From NCBI GenBank assembly GCA_018781585.1, contig JADMJT010000021.1, forward strand, positions 1 through 64,000: a DNA stretch of 64,000 nucleotides, given 5' to 3'. The first letter of the stretch is position 1, and the number at the start of each line of letters is the position of its first letter. Positions 17,912 to 26,792 of this stretch are shown in pieces. The notes under the pieces are model-generated. The model had not been told where the DNA came from, searched no databases, and saw only the letters and a program-made list of their open reading frames with translations. This DNA comes from Burkholderiales bacterium. Its GTDB lineage: Bacteria > Pseudomonadota > Gammaproteobacteria > Burkholderiales > Thiobacteraceae. The position numbers and the translations under genes are program-made.

Positions 17912-18835
17912 ATGACGCTTAACAACCCTCCCATGTTCCAGCCCCTGACCGGCATCTATGAGCCATCCGCCATCCAGCAACTTGCGGACGGGCGTTTCCT
18001 TGTCGTCGAAGATGAAAAGCAGTATCCGTTCAGCTTGGTTACGATCAGTTCTACTGGGAGCGTTAGCAGTATTCCGCTGAGCCCGGGAGCACTGGAAGCC
18101 GGCGATGTCTTTAAGAAGCTGGATGATCTGGAAGGGATCGCGCTTGACCGGTCGGGGTATCTCTATGCCATCACCTCGCATTCGCGCGATACTGACGGCG
18201 ACGAGAAGAAGTCACGTGACAAACTGGTCCGGTTCCGCATCGAGGGCGAGCGCGTGGTCGCGCCCTTGGTGGCCAAAGGGCTGAAGCCTGCTTTGGCGGC
18301 GACGCACCCGGTGCTGGCAGCGGCAGCGGAAATACTCGACGTCAAGACCAGCGGTGGGCTCAATATCGAGGCGGTTGAAATCAGCCCCGACCAGCAGCGT
18401 CTACTGATTGGTTTTCGCAGCCCCTTGCTCGGCCACCGGGCCATCATCGCCTATGTTGAGAACCCTGCTGCAATCTTCGAAGCCGGCGAGCCGCCACGAA
18501 TCGCGGCCACCCTGGAAACACTGGATCTAGGCGGCAATGGGATTCGTGGCATGTGCTACCTACCATCCCTAAATGGGTACCTCGTTACCAGCGGTCCTAT
18601 CGCACGCGAGCAGGTTCATTTCCAACTCTGGTTTTGGAGCGGTGATCGAGGTGCGCCGGCACGCCGTGTCAGCGTTCCCGGCTTGCAAGGCTTCGAGCAT
18701 GCAGAAGGGGTTAGCCCCGCCGTGATCGATGGTCGGCAGCGCATCATCATTGTGAGCGATGACGGCAGCAGGCAAGCAGGACGCTGCGCCCGATATCTAT
18801 TGCTGGACCCCGAGCAACTGCAAATTGCGTCTTGA
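17912..18835 (+). CDS. DUF3616 family beta-propeller-like protein
   Basis: 307 residues, no signal peptide. The sequence PSAIQQLADGRFLVVEDEKQ, DLEGIALDRSGYLYAITSHS, GLNIEAVEISPDQQRLLIGF and FEHAEGVSPAVIDGRQRIIIVSDDG follows the repeated blade pattern of the DUF3616 family. Function unknown; proteins of this shape can be esterase- or lactonase-like. It stands alone on the plus strand after the toxin-antitoxin pair. Confidence 0.8.
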   Translation: MTLNNPPMFQPLTGIYEPSAIQQLADGRFLVVEDEKQYPFSLVTISSTGSVSSIPLSPGALEAGDVFKKLDDLEGIALDRSGYLYAITSHSRDTDGDEKKSRDKLVRFRIEGERVVAPLVAKGLKPALAATHPVLAAAAEILDVKTSGGLNIEAVEISPDQQRLLIGFRSPLLGHRAIIAYVENPAAIFEAGEPPRIAATLETLDLGGNGIRGMCYLPSLNGYLVTSGPIAREQVHFQLWFWSGDRGAPARRVSVPGLQGFEHAEGVSPAVIDGRQRIIIVSDDGSRQAGRCARYLLLDPEQLQIAS

Positions 18836-19006
18836 GTTGTCGACAAAAGGCTGAGCCTAACGCAGCCAGATGATGTATGTATTTACTGAATATCCCGTGC
18901 TTCTCCGGCAGTTTCGGCACGTTCAATGAGTTTCTGATTCACTAGGCTGTTTGCCCCCCCCCCGCACTTGCACGGCTCGCCGTCTTTATGCGGGGGGCAG
19001 ACCTGG

Positions 19007-19306
19007 TTAGCGTGGCGAGTAGGTCATACAGTTGACTTCTTGGCCTACGCGGCCGACGCGAATGCTGTCCGTCATGCACTCCAGATCCTCGTTGAATCTG
19101 CAGTCGGTCGATTTGCAGGCGCCGACGCCAGCCATCCGGGTGGCCGCCTTGGTGTGGCTCGAACCCGAACAAAAGGTATCGCACCCCGCATGCAGGCTAT
19201 TGCCCACCGTGATCGCCCTGGCGTGGCAATTCATATCGACGTTATAGGCGCATTCGCTTACCAAACACTCGGACACAATCGGCATGTCGATGGTCATATG
19301 TTTCAT
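19007..19306 (-). CDS. DUF1540 cysteine-rich protein, two repeats
   Basis: 99 residues. The first unit, CLVSECAYNVDMNCHARAI then CDTFC, has the DUF1540 spacing of cysteines with the central YN. A second unit, CKSTDCRFNEDLECMTDSI then VNCMTY, repeats it. The cysteines suggest metal binding, but the function is unknown. A GGAGAA ribosome-binding site precedes the ATG. The overlapping longer ORFs in other frames are shadows. Confidence 0.85.
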   Translation of the reverse strand: MKHMTIDMPIVSECLVSECAYNVDMNCHARAITVGNSLHAGCDTFCSGSSHTKAATRMAGVGACKSTDCRFNEDLECMTDSIRVGRVGQEVNCMTYSPR

Positions 19307-19741
19307 AGCAGTTCTCCTTGAGTGAAAGCGTGAATTTTGTGAATTCAGCGCAGCACGCGGCTTGGGGGAACGGAGCTTGCGTGCGGCTGGATGCTGTATT
19401 GGCAGCCGCGCTACCTTTACGTGCGCCGCAGCGCCGCCTTAGGCCGCTGGCTTTGCGGCACCGCCTTGCGGCGGCTTTGCTTTTTGACGATACGCCTTCA
19501 CTTTAGACGCTGTTGCGCGTGTTGCAAGGAAGGCACTACCAGCCGTAATGGAACGATTTTTTCCAGCGGGCGAGGGCCGTTTTCATCGCTGCTCCATCAG
19601 GCAACATGGGCAGGGTTCCGCATCCGGGTTCGGGGCGTTCGACGTGGCAATCTTGTCCTAGAATTGGAGACATCCGTCCAGGATGTGCCGTAGCGCGGCC
19701 TATGCCTGGCTGAACTTAACTCACCACTCGAGGAATAAGCG
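19307..19741. other. 435-base gap without a convincing gene
   Basis: The region between the DUF1540 gene and the NnrU gene (divergent) has a few short ORFs (for example 19391-19693) with biased composition and no ribosome-binding site or recognisable motif. No clear promoter, RNA or repeat was seen. Confidence 0.5.
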
Positions 19742-20317
19742 ATGAGCGCACTTCTACTTGGGCTGGTTCTCTTCTTCGCCGCGCACTCCGTGTCCATCGT
19801 CAACGATCCGTGGCGCAACCGCATGGTCGCGAAGCTAGGCGAATGGACATGGAAGGGCCTATACGCGCTGGTGTCCATTGCCGGGTTCGCGCTGATCGTG
19901 TGGGGCTATGTGCTCGCCCGCCATGATCCGATGGTTTTCTACACGCCGCCGGTGTGGCTGCGCCCGGTAACGATGGTGCTGCTCGTCCCCGCTTTTCCGC
20001 TGCTGCTGGCTACCTATCTGCCGGGACGCATCCAGTCCGCCGCCAAACACCCCATGCTGGCTGCCACCATGCTGTGGGCCTTTTCTCACCTGCTCGTCAA
20101 CGGCACGCTGGCCGACGTGCTGTTGTTCGGCGCCTTTCTCGTCTGGGCGGTGCTGGACCGCATTTCCATGAAACACCGCGCGCAGCGCCCGATCCTCCAC
20201 CTGCTGCCCACAGGGGCGAACGACCTGATCGCGATTATTGCCGGCCTTGCGCTCTATGTGGCCTTCCTCTTCTGGCTGCATGGCTGGCTGATCGGTGTGC
20301 CGTTGATCGTGCTTTGA
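19742..20317 (+). CDS. NnrU family integral membrane protein
   Basis: 191 residues with about six membrane helices. The start LGLVLFFAAHSVSI, then KGLYALVSIAGFALIVWGY, HPMLAATMLWAFSHLLVNG and the final hydrophobic pair match NnrU-type proteins, found near denitrification genes and related to carotenoid isomerase Z-ISO. Denitrification genes are absent here, so a link to nitric oxide or haem redox is only by homology. A GAGGAATAA ribosome-binding site precedes the ATG. Confidence 0.88.
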   Translation: MSALLLGLVLFFAAHSVSIVNDPWRNRMVAKLGEWTWKGLYALVSIAGFALIVWGYVLARHDPMVFYTPPVWLRPVTMVLLVPAFPLLLATYLPGRIQSAAKHPMLAATMLWAFSHLLVNGTLADVLLFGAFLVWAVLDRISMKHRAQRPILHLLPTGANDLIAIIAGLALYVAFLFWLHGWLIGVPLIVL

Positions 20318-20350
20318 ACAGGGTTTTGGGCAGGAAGCGAGGGGGCGACC

Positions 20351-20740
20351 ATGAGCGATGGCCTGGAACTGTACGATTCCCGCGTCAGCCACATCGAGTG
20401 GGAGGACGGCGCTGCGCTGATTCATTTTTCGCTCGCCTATATTCACAAGTCGAAAGGGAAACCCGGCCGCGATCCCGGTACCGTATGGAGCCAGGAGGCG
20501 GACCTCATCTTGTATGAAGCGAGCGCATCGGGGCCGCTTCCGGCGTTGCCGAATTCCATCTCCGAAGGCTTCCTGGAAGTGGGCGGCATCAGGCATGAAC
20601 TGATTCCCCTCCCCTTTAAACGTAAGGTGGGCGCAAGGCTCTACCTGCAATTTGCGGACGGTTCAGAAGCCGAAATCAGCGGCAAGCGACCGATCATCGA
20701 GTTGCTTGGCGCACCGGTTTTCCTGGAGGATTTTTCGTGA
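20351..20740 (+). CDS. Hypothetical protein, soluble, beta-rich
   Basis: 129 residues, no signal peptide and no membrane helix. ATG at 20351 sits 33 bases after the NnrU gene on the same strand. Alternating hydrophobic pattern (ALIHFSLAYIH, ADLILYEA, ARLYLQFADGSEAEI) suggests a beta-sandwich. I do not recognise the family. The coding bias and spacing suggest a real gene, co-transcribed with the NnrU gene. Confidence 0.7.
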   Translation: MSDGLELYDSRVSHIEWEDGAALIHFSLAYIHKSKGKPGRDPGTVWSQEADLILYEASASGPLPALPNSISEGFLEVGGIRHELIPLPFKRKVGARLYLQFADGSEAEISGKRPIIELLGAPVFLEDFS

Positions 20741-20814
20741 GCACTCCGCATGCGATGCGGGAGCATAGGGTCGCCCCTCAGCCTAATTTTGCGAGCAGCC
20801 GCTACGCGGTCAGT

Positions 20815-21225
20815 CTACGAGAACCAGCGCAGGAAGGCGGCTGCCGTCAGGGCGGTAGCGCCCAGTGCGGCGAGGGCCCGGAAGGTGCGCTGCACCCGTA
20901 CCCGGTCCCATTCCCGGCCACGGACGAGGTAGAAGGCAGCCAGCAGGAATCCCGCTATCGCCGCTATCACCTTGATTGCAAGGGCGGCCATGGCAATGCT
21001 GCTCAAGTCCGGTGTTTTGCCGTAGTAATAGAGGCTGGTGAGGCCGAACAATCCGCCGCTGGCAATTTGCGCGCCCCAGGCAAAGAGGATCAGCCAGGCG
21101 AAAGTGCGTCCGTCTTCCAGTTTGAACGCGGGCCACAGCACGAATACCGCCCCGCCCAGCACGGCGGCGGCGCCGAAGTTATGTACCACCTGGGTCAGCG
21201 CATAGACGAGATTTTCCGGCCACAT
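20815..21225 (-). CDS. Four-helix membrane protein, CopD-like in context
   Basis: 136 residues with four predicted membrane helices (ALTQVVHNFGAAAVLGGAVFVLW, LILFAWGAQIASGGLFGLTS, IKVIAAIAGFLLAAFYLV, and a C-terminal one). The His in the first helix and the general shape recall CopD-like or haem-b-type membrane proteins, but no signature proves it. It lies 3 bases downstream of a small exported beta-sandwich protein, an arrangement reminiscent of copC-copD. Confidence 0.7.
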   Translation of the reverse strand: MWPENLVYALTQVVHNFGAAAVLGGAVFVLWPAFKLEDGRTFAWLILFAWGAQIASGGLFGLTSLYYYGKTPDLSSIAMAALAIKVIAAIAGFLLAAFYLVRGREWDRVRVQRTFRALAALGATALTAAAFLRWFS

Positions 21226-21228
21226 GGC

Positions 21229-21573
21229 TTACTTCACAGTGACTTGGATGCACTGTTCGATGCCGACGGGCACGTGGGCCTTGTTCACCACCTTGACGCA
21301 AAGGCCGTGCTTGCCGGGCGATGGGGCCTCCAGCAAAAAACTGCCCTTGAGCTTGCGCAATATTCCGACTTCCTTGTTGTCGAAGTAGATATGAACGTGA
21401 TCCCCGCGTGGGCCGGGATCCACTTCATAGACCAGCCGGTTCTCGTCCAGCGCGTCGAGGGTGGCGCCGTCTGCCGGGGACGTGATCAGCACCTTGCCCT
21501 GCCCAAAGCTGGTCGAAGGAATGGCCAGATAGAACCCGAGCGCAAGGGCGGCAGAAAAATGTTTTCCGTTCAT
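21229..21573 (-). CDS. Exported small beta-sandwich protein, CopC-like
   Basis: 114 residues with a signal peptide ending SFG-QG. The mature part KVLITSPADGATLDALDENRLVYEV resembles the opening strand of CopC/Ig-like periplasmic proteins, and GDHVHIYFDNKEV offers two histidines. Two cysteines near the C-terminus (GLCVKV, EQCIQV) could form a disulfide. It lies directly upstream of the membrane protein at 20815. Copper handling is possible but unproven. Confidence 0.72.
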   Translation of the reverse strand: MNGKHFSAALALGFYLAIPSTSFGQGKVLITSPADGATLDALDENRLVYEVDPGPRGDHVHIYFDNKEVGILRKLKGSFLLEAPSPGKHGLCVKVVNKAHVPVGIEQCIQVTVK

Positions 21574-21944
21574 GGCGATCTCCTTCCTGTTGGCGAAACA
21601 AGCTATTCATTAACCAGCCAGTTTTTAGTTATAGCGGGGCGATGTACACAAAACAACCTTAACTGAAATCTTACGGAGATGTATTTACCTTTCTGTTGTT
21701 TTTACTATATTGGAATACGTGGTTTGTCTTGCTATCTGGAATTGGAAAAGGAATTCCCCTTGTCCACGTTCGTCATGTTAATCCGCGTATCGCCTGACGC
21801 ACTGCATTTGCCAAACATGCTGGATAGTCTGGAATGCAGCGCAGTGGAGCATGTGCATTCCGAATGTAAGACTGGGGCCGCTGCCGAGGGGGAATGTTAT
21901 CCAGGAAATGATTCATTCCCAGTCGGACAACCAGGGACGCTCTC
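21574..21944. other. 371-base gap between divergent genes
   Basis: AT-richer than its surroundings and likely to hold the promoters of the CopC-like gene (minus) and the BON-domain gene (plus). The 89-residue ORF at 21679 has no ribosome-binding site and no recognisable domain, so I leave it out. No repeat or RNA gene seen. Confidence 0.5.
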
Positions 21945-22664
21945 ATGACAGATATGGAAATATTAAAGGAGATACGTACCGCCTTCGAGCGCGAGCCGCG
22001 CATTCATGTACACCGGAATCATATCCGGATGGATTTCAGGGGAGGCGCATTGGTCATCGAAGGCGAAGTGGGTGACATAGCGGCCAAGAAGCTTGCGCTT
22101 GAGTGTGCCGGGGATTTCGCCGTGAATGGCCTGGAAGACCGGCTGCGCCTGATTCCTGTCGGGCCAGTGGAGGATGGTGCGCTCCGGAATGCCGTGATCG
22201 ATGCCATGAGCAAGGAGCCGACCCTGAAGAATTGCGCCATTCGGGTGTGGATCAAGGGGAAGGAAGAAACCATCCGCGAAACGCAACCTGAATCAGGCGG
22301 TGCCCTTCATGTTTTCGTCGAGGACGGTGTAGTGACGCTGGAGGGGCAAGTGCTGAGCCTCTCCCACAAGCGTTTGGCCGGCGTGCTTGCATGGTGGGCG
22401 CCGGGATGTCGCGATGTCGCCAACAGATTGGCGGTGACCCCGCCGGAAGACGACAGCGATGACGAAATCAATGATGCGGTGCGTCTGGTGCTGGAAAAGG
22501 ACCATCGCTTGCCTGCCGATCAAATCAGGGTGACCACCAAGGGCCGCGTGGTTACCCTGGAAGGGCTGGTTTTTCGGGAAGCTGAGAGAACGCAAGCCGA
22601 GACGGATACCTGGTATGTACACGGGGTCGGAAATGTCATCAACAAGATCGAGGTGCGCCAATAG
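21945..22664 (+). CDS. Protein with three BON domains
   Basis: 239 residues, no signal peptide. Three BON-type units are visible: about 4-68 (IHVHRNHIRMDFRGGALVIEGEV), 78-150 (NCAIRVWIKGKEET, VFVEDGVVTLEGQVLSLSHK) and 170-237 (DQIRVTTKGRVVTLEGLV, GVGNVINKIEVRQ). BON domains bind membranes or phospholipids and are common in stress-induced proteins such as OsmY. Lack of a signal peptide argues for a cytoplasmic role. It opens a run of redox and stress genes. Confidence 0.88.
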   Translation: MTDMEILKEIRTAFEREPRIHVHRNHIRMDFRGGALVIEGEVGDIAAKKLALECAGDFAVNGLEDRLRLIPVGPVEDGALRNAVIDAMSKEPTLKNCAIRVWIKGKEETIRETQPESGGALHVFVEDGVVTLEGQVLSLSHKRLAGVLAWWAPGCRDVANRLAVTPPEDDSDDEINDAVRLVLEKDHRLPADQIRVTTKGRVVTLEGLVFREAERTQAETDTWYVHGVGNVINKIEVRQ

Positions 22665-22717
22665 CGGCAACCGGGCGTTAATCCGGGTACCTTTCTCTGC
22701 ATTCTAAGGAGCGTGCC

Positions 22718-23269
22718 ATGACCAAAATTCTTGGGTTCGCTGGCAGTCTCCGCAAAGACTCTTACAACCGGGCGCTGCTGCGTGCGGCGTGCAAGCTTGC
22801 GGCTGCGGAAGGGCTCGAACTCGAAAATTTCGAAATCGAGGGCATTCCGCTCTATAACCAGGATGACGAGGGTGCATTGCCACCCATCGTCCGGGATTTC
22901 AAAACCAAAATCGAACAGGCGGACGCAGTGCTGCTGGTGACACCGGAATTCAACTACTCCGTTTCCGGCGTGCTCAAAAATGCCATCGACTGGGCCTCGC
23001 GGCCCTATGGCGCCAATAGCTTCGAAGAGAAGCCCGTTGCGATCATGGGCGCCACGGTAGGCACGTTCGGCACCGCCCGCGCCCAATATCACCTGCGGCA
23101 GATGCTGGTTTATTTGAATGCCTATCCGCTCAACCGGCCGGAGGTGATGGTTTCATCCGCAGCCGACAAGTTCAAGGATGGCGAATTGACCGACGAACAC
23201 ACCCGGCAAAAAGTGCGCGAGCAGTTGATCGCCTTGGTCGCGTGGGCGAAGCGGTTGCATCCGGCCTGA
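22718..23269 (+). CDS. NADPH-dependent FMN reductase (ChrR/azoreductase-like flavodoxin fold)
   Basis: 183 residues. The phosphate-binding loop GSLRKDSYNRALL and the TPEFNYSVSGVLKNAIDWASRP block are the signature of the NADPH-dependent FMN reductase family, which reduces quinones, chromate or azo compounds. An AAGGAG ribosome-binding site is present. The two-electron quinone reduction of ChrR-like enzymes guards against oxidative stress, matching the NDH-2-like gene that follows 30 bases later. Confidence 0.92.
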   Translation: MTKILGFAGSLRKDSYNRALLRAACKLAAAEGLELENFEIEGIPLYNQDDEGALPPIVRDFKTKIEQADAVLLVTPEFNYSVSGVLKNAIDWASRPYGANSFEEKPVAIMGATVGTFGTARAQYHLRQMLVYLNAYPLNRPEVMVSSAADKFKDGELTDEHTRQKVREQLIALVAWAKRLHPA

Positions 23270-23299
23270 CGCGCTCGTCTCCACTGGAGATACCAAGTC

Positions 23300-24553
23300 G
23301 TGCAACAGACGATTGCGATTCTGGGTGCCGGTTTCGGCGGTCTCCGCGCTGCAATGCTGCTCGGCAAGGCGTTACGCCGCCACAAGCTGACGGACTGGCG
23401 CGTTGCGCTCGTCGATCGCAACGACTATCACACTTATGCGCCGTTGCTCTACGAGGTGAGCGCGACCCCCGAGGAAGTCGCCACCTATTTCGATTTGAAA
23501 TCCATCGTGACTTTTCCGCTGCGCCAAGTGCTGGGCGGACTCGCTGTCGAACTGGTGTGCGACACGGTCAGCGGCCTGGATCTCCCGCATGGCAAGGTGG
23601 CCTTGGCCAGCGGAAGCAGTCTGGATTACGACTACCTCATTATCGCGCTCGGCGCGGAGGCCCGCTATTACGGTATCGCGGGCCTGCAGGAAGCCGCGCT
23701 GGGGCTGAAGACGTTCGACGACGCAATGCGCATCAGGGACGCCATTTGGCTGTCCAGTTGCGCGGTGAAAAAATTAATCATTGTGATCGGTGGGGGCGGC
23801 TCGACCGGGGTGGAGCTTGCCGGCGAGTTGCAACCCTGGCTAAACGAAATCACCCGAGCGGGCCGCTGCAGCACGGGCATCACCTTGCTGCATGCCGGCG
23901 CCAGCGTCTTGAGCGGATTTCCGCAGCGCGTGGTGGAGAAAGTCGCTGCGCGCCTTGGCGGGCTGAAGGTAAAAATACTGACAAATGAAAGAATCGTCGC
24001 AGTCGAAAGCGGTGCGCATGCGGTCCGGCTCGAAAGCGGGATGCAGATTCCCTTCGACATTCTGATCTGGACAGCAGGCGTCAAGCCGAATTCGATTCTG
24101 GGCAAGCTGCCCGTCCAATATGAATCAAACGGGCGGCTTGCCGTGGCCGAGGACTTGTCCCTCCTTGCTGATGGGGGAACGCGCCTGCACGGAAAGGTGT
24201 ACGGCGTGGGAGATGCGGTCTACGTCGGTTCGACAAGCGGTGACCAGGCTGTCCCCATGACGGCAAGAAGCGCCATAGCCCAGGCATCGCTCGCGGCGCG
24301 CAATGTGATCGCAGACATCCAGGGCAAGCCGAGTATTGCCTACAAGCCGAGAAACTATCCGTACATCATCCCCGTCGGCGGCAAATACGCGGTGGCGAAG
24401 ATCGGTCCGCTCGTCGTCGCCGGCTTTCCCGCTTGGCTATTCAAGGGAGGGGTGGAACTGGGCTATCTGCTCGCCATCCTACCGCCGCTCCACGCCCTGC
24501 GCGTTTGGTTCAAAGGGATCAAGCTCTTCACCTTGAACGACCGATTGGGCTGA
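23300..24553 (+). CDS. NDH-2-type NAD(P)H:quinone oxidoreductase / FAD-dependent pyridine nucleotide-disulfide oxidoreductase
   Basis: 417 residues from GTG 23300. There are two Rossmann motifs: FAD-binding ILGAGFGGLRAA near the N-terminus and NAD-binding VIGGGGSTGVELAGEL at about 160. The HTYAPLLYEVSATPEE segment is typical of type II NADH dehydrogenases. These are peripheral, non-pumping enzymes that pass electrons from NADH to quinone. Closely related enzymes act as sulfide:quinone reductases; the cysteine pattern for that role is not seen. Confidence 0.85.
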   Translation: MQQTIAILGAGFGGLRAAMLLGKALRRHKLTDWRVALVDRNDYHTYAPLLYEVSATPEEVATYFDLKSIVTFPLRQVLGGLAVELVCDTVSGLDLPHGKVALASGSSLDYDYLIIALGAEARYYGIAGLQEAALGLKTFDDAMRIRDAIWLSSCAVKKLIIVIGGGGSTGVELAGELQPWLNEITRAGRCSTGITLLHAGASVLSGFPQRVVEKVAARLGGLKVKILTNERIVAVESGAHAVRLESGMQIPFDILIWTAGVKPNSILGKLPVQYESNGRLAVAEDLSLLADGGTRLHGKVYGVGDAVYVGSTSGDQAVPMTARSAIAQASLAARNVIADIQGKPSIAYKPRNYPYIIPVGGKYAVAKIGPLVVAGFPAWLFKGGVELGYLLAILPPLHALRVWFKGIKLFTLNDRLG

Positions 24554-24716
24554 AACCCTGCGCTCATTAACCTGAAACTCGCGCAGCACGCCTTGCGTCA
24601 CGGGATACTAGGGGCTCGTGTGCTATAAAGAATTACATGGGGTTGGCGGGCGCACCGCCAGCTTTTTATCCGCGTGACACTCCTAGCATCAACCCGATGC
24701 AGAGAGGTGGTGCATC

Positions 24717-26792
24717 ATGCCGCGGGACATTCCCATCGGGAACGGCAGCTTGTTGGCCGCTTTCGATTTCGATTACCGGATCCGGGATTTCTACTATCCC
24801 CGTATCGGCAAGGAAAACCATGCGCTCGGCTCGCCGTGGCGCTTCGGCGTGTGGGTGGACGGCGTGTTCTCCTGGCTCGACGGGCATGCCTGGACGCTCA
24901 GTCTCGATTATCTTCCCGAGACGCTGGTCACGGCGGTGACCGCCACTCACCGCAGCCTGCCGTTGCGGCTCTATTTCAACGATGTCATCGACTACGAGCA
25001 GAATATTCTCGTGCGCCGCGTGCGCGCCCAAAGCCTGGCCGACCATGCCATGGAGGTACGCCTTTTTTTCCACACCGATCTTAATGTGCTTGAAAACGAA
25101 ATCGGCGACACGGTGTTTTTCGACCCGAAGAATGACTGCATCGTGCATTACAAAGGCCCGCGCTATTTCATGATGAGCTGCATGACGCCGACGACGCTCG
25201 GGGTCACCGAGTACGCAGTGGGTGGCAAGCGCCACAAGGGACTGGAAGGCACTTGGCGGGATGCGGAAGACGGCGTGTTGAGCCGCAATCCCATTGCGCA
25301 GGGGGCCGTCGATTCGGTGATCGGCGTTCGCCTCTCCGTGCCGGCAGGCGGGGAGCAGGCCTGCCACTATTGGATGACCGTCGGCAACAGCTATCACGAC
25401 GTCGAAGGCCTGCACCGTTTCCTGATCCAGATCGGCCCCGAGCGGCTGATCGATCGCAACACGGACTATTGGCGCAACTGGGTCGCCGCCGGCGACAAGG
25501 ACTTCCACGATCTGCCGTCGCACATCGTGGATTGCTATAAACGGAGCCTGCTCATTCTGCGCACGCAAATCGATCGCGGCGGCGCGGTGATCGCGGCCAA
25601 CGACACGGATATCTGGCAATTCAATCTCGACACCTATAGCTACATGTGGCCGCGCGACGGCGCGATCACCGCCCAGGCGCTCGATCGCGCCGGCTACGGC
25701 GGACTGGCGCGCAAATTCCTGGAGTTTTGCACCCAGAAAATCGTGAAATACAACTACTCGGCAAGCATCCTGTCGGATACCGGCTTCCTCATGCACAAAT
25801 ACAATCCGGACGGCTCGGTGGGGAGCTCGTGGCACGCATGGTCGCGCAACGAGGAAATGATGCTGCCGATCCAGGAAGACGAGACCGCGCTCGTGTTGTG
25901 CGCCATTGGGCAGCACTACGCACTGCATCGCGACATCGAGGCCATCCGTTCGCTCTACAGTCCCTTCGTCACGGAGGCAGCCGACTTCCTCCTCTCGTTC
26001 CGTGACGAACGAACAGGCTTGCCTTTGCCGTCCTATGATCTGTGGGAGGAACAGCGCGGCGTGTTCACCTACACCACCGCCACGGTGATTGCCGGTCTAC
26101 ACGCAGCGGCGAAATTGGCGGCGCTGTTTCACGAAGACCAGCGGGCGGAAGCCTATGCGCGGGGCGCCGCGGAGATCAAAGCCGCGATGCAACGGTATCT
26201 GTACTGCGCCGGCGAGAATCGGTTTGCGCGCGGCATCGTGTTCGAAGAGGGCGTGCAGCGCCGCGATCACACGCTGGATGCAAGTCTGTTCGGACTGGTG
26301 CTGTTTGGCGGATGCGACCCGTGGGACGAGAAGATCGCACAGACCCTGAAGCGAGTGGAGGAAGCACTCGTACTCAAGACGGGCATCGGCGGCATGGCGC
26401 GCTATGAAGGCGACACGTACCAACTCGCGGCGGGAGCGGCAGGCCTTCCCGGTAATCCGTGGGTGGTATGCACCCTATGGCTGGCTCAATACCGCATTGC
26501 GCGCGCGGTGGATTTCCCGTCGCTGAGGAGCGCCATTCCGCTACTGGAATGGGCTACGCGGCGCGCACGTGCATCCGGCGTGCTGCCGGAGCAGGTGCAT
26601 CCTTACACGGGCGAGTATTTGTCCGTCTCCCCGCTGACCTGGAGCCATGCGACTTTCGTTGCGGCCGTGCTCGATTTCATCGAGAAAGCCGACATGCTGT
26701 CGCGCACGCAGTTGGACCTGGCGCAATCGGCGCGCCCGGGGCGAGCGGCGAAGCCGGGCGTCGCGGAAAAGGCCGCAGGAGCCGGGCCATGA
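24717..26792 (+). CDS. Glycoside hydrolase family 15 protein (glucoamylase/trehalase-like)
   Basis: 691 residues, no signal peptide, so cytoplasmic. The N-terminal beta-sandwich (IPIGNGSLLAAFDFDYRIRDFYYPRIG) precedes an (alpha/alpha)6 barrel with DTYSYMWPRDGAITAQALDRAGY, SSWHAWSRNEEMMLPIQEDETA and a C-terminal WSHATFVAAVLDF. This is the GH15 pattern, acting on alpha-glucans or trehalose. It overlaps the globin-coupled kinase gene (ATGA at 26789), so translation is probably coupled, an unusual partnership. Substrate unknown. Confidence 0.92.
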   Translation: MPRDIPIGNGSLLAAFDFDYRIRDFYYPRIGKENHALGSPWRFGVWVDGVFSWLDGHAWTLSLDYLPETLVTAVTATHRSLPLRLYFNDVIDYEQNILVRRVRAQSLADHAMEVRLFFHTDLNVLENEIGDTVFFDPKNDCIVHYKGPRYFMMSCMTPTTLGVTEYAVGGKRHKGLEGTWRDAEDGVLSRNPIAQGAVDSVIGVRLSVPAGGEQACHYWMTVGNSYHDVEGLHRFLIQIGPERLIDRNTDYWRNWVAAGDKDFHDLPSHIVDCYKRSLLILRTQIDRGGAVIAANDTDIWQFNLDTYSYMWPRDGAITAQALDRAGYGGLARKFLEFCTQKIVKYNYSASILSDTGFLMHKYNPDGSVGSSWHAWSRNEEMMLPIQEDETALVLCAIGQHYALHRDIEAIRSLYSPFVTEAADFLLSFRDERTGLPLPSYDLWEEQRGVFTYTTATVIAGLHAAAKLAALFHEDQRAEAYARGAAEIKAAMQRYLYCAGENRFARGIVFEEGVQRRDHTLDASLFGLVLFGGCDPWDEKIAQTLKRVEEALVLKTGIGGMARYEGDTYQLAAGAAGLPGNPWVVCTLWLAQYRIARAVDFPSLRSAIPLLEWATRRARASGVLPEQVHPYTGEYLSVSPLTWSHATFVAAVLDFIEKADMLSRTQLDLAQSARPGRAAKPGVAEKAAGAGP

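Noticed and set aside
19318-19693. Short ORFs between the DUF1540 and NnrU genes
   Set aside because: Arg/Ala/Leu-rich composition without ribosome-binding sites or motifs; not distinguishable from chance.
21679-21948. 89-residue ORF in the gap before the BON gene
   Set aside because: No ribosome-binding site, no domain, and it runs into the BON gene start.
23300-24553. Sulfide:quinone oxidoreductase
   Set aside because: The FAD/NAD motifs fit, but the conserved redox cysteine pattern of SQR was not seen; NDH-2-like is the safer call.
24666-25928. 420-residue minus-strand ORF opposite the GH15 gene
   Set aside because: Antisense shadow of a clear GH15 gene with no recognisable motif.
26459-26788. 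N-terminal extension of the globin-coupled kinase in the ORF track
   Set aside because: Lies inside the GH15 gene in another frame; the ATG at 26789 overlapping the GH15 stop gives a normal globin-kinase N-terminus.
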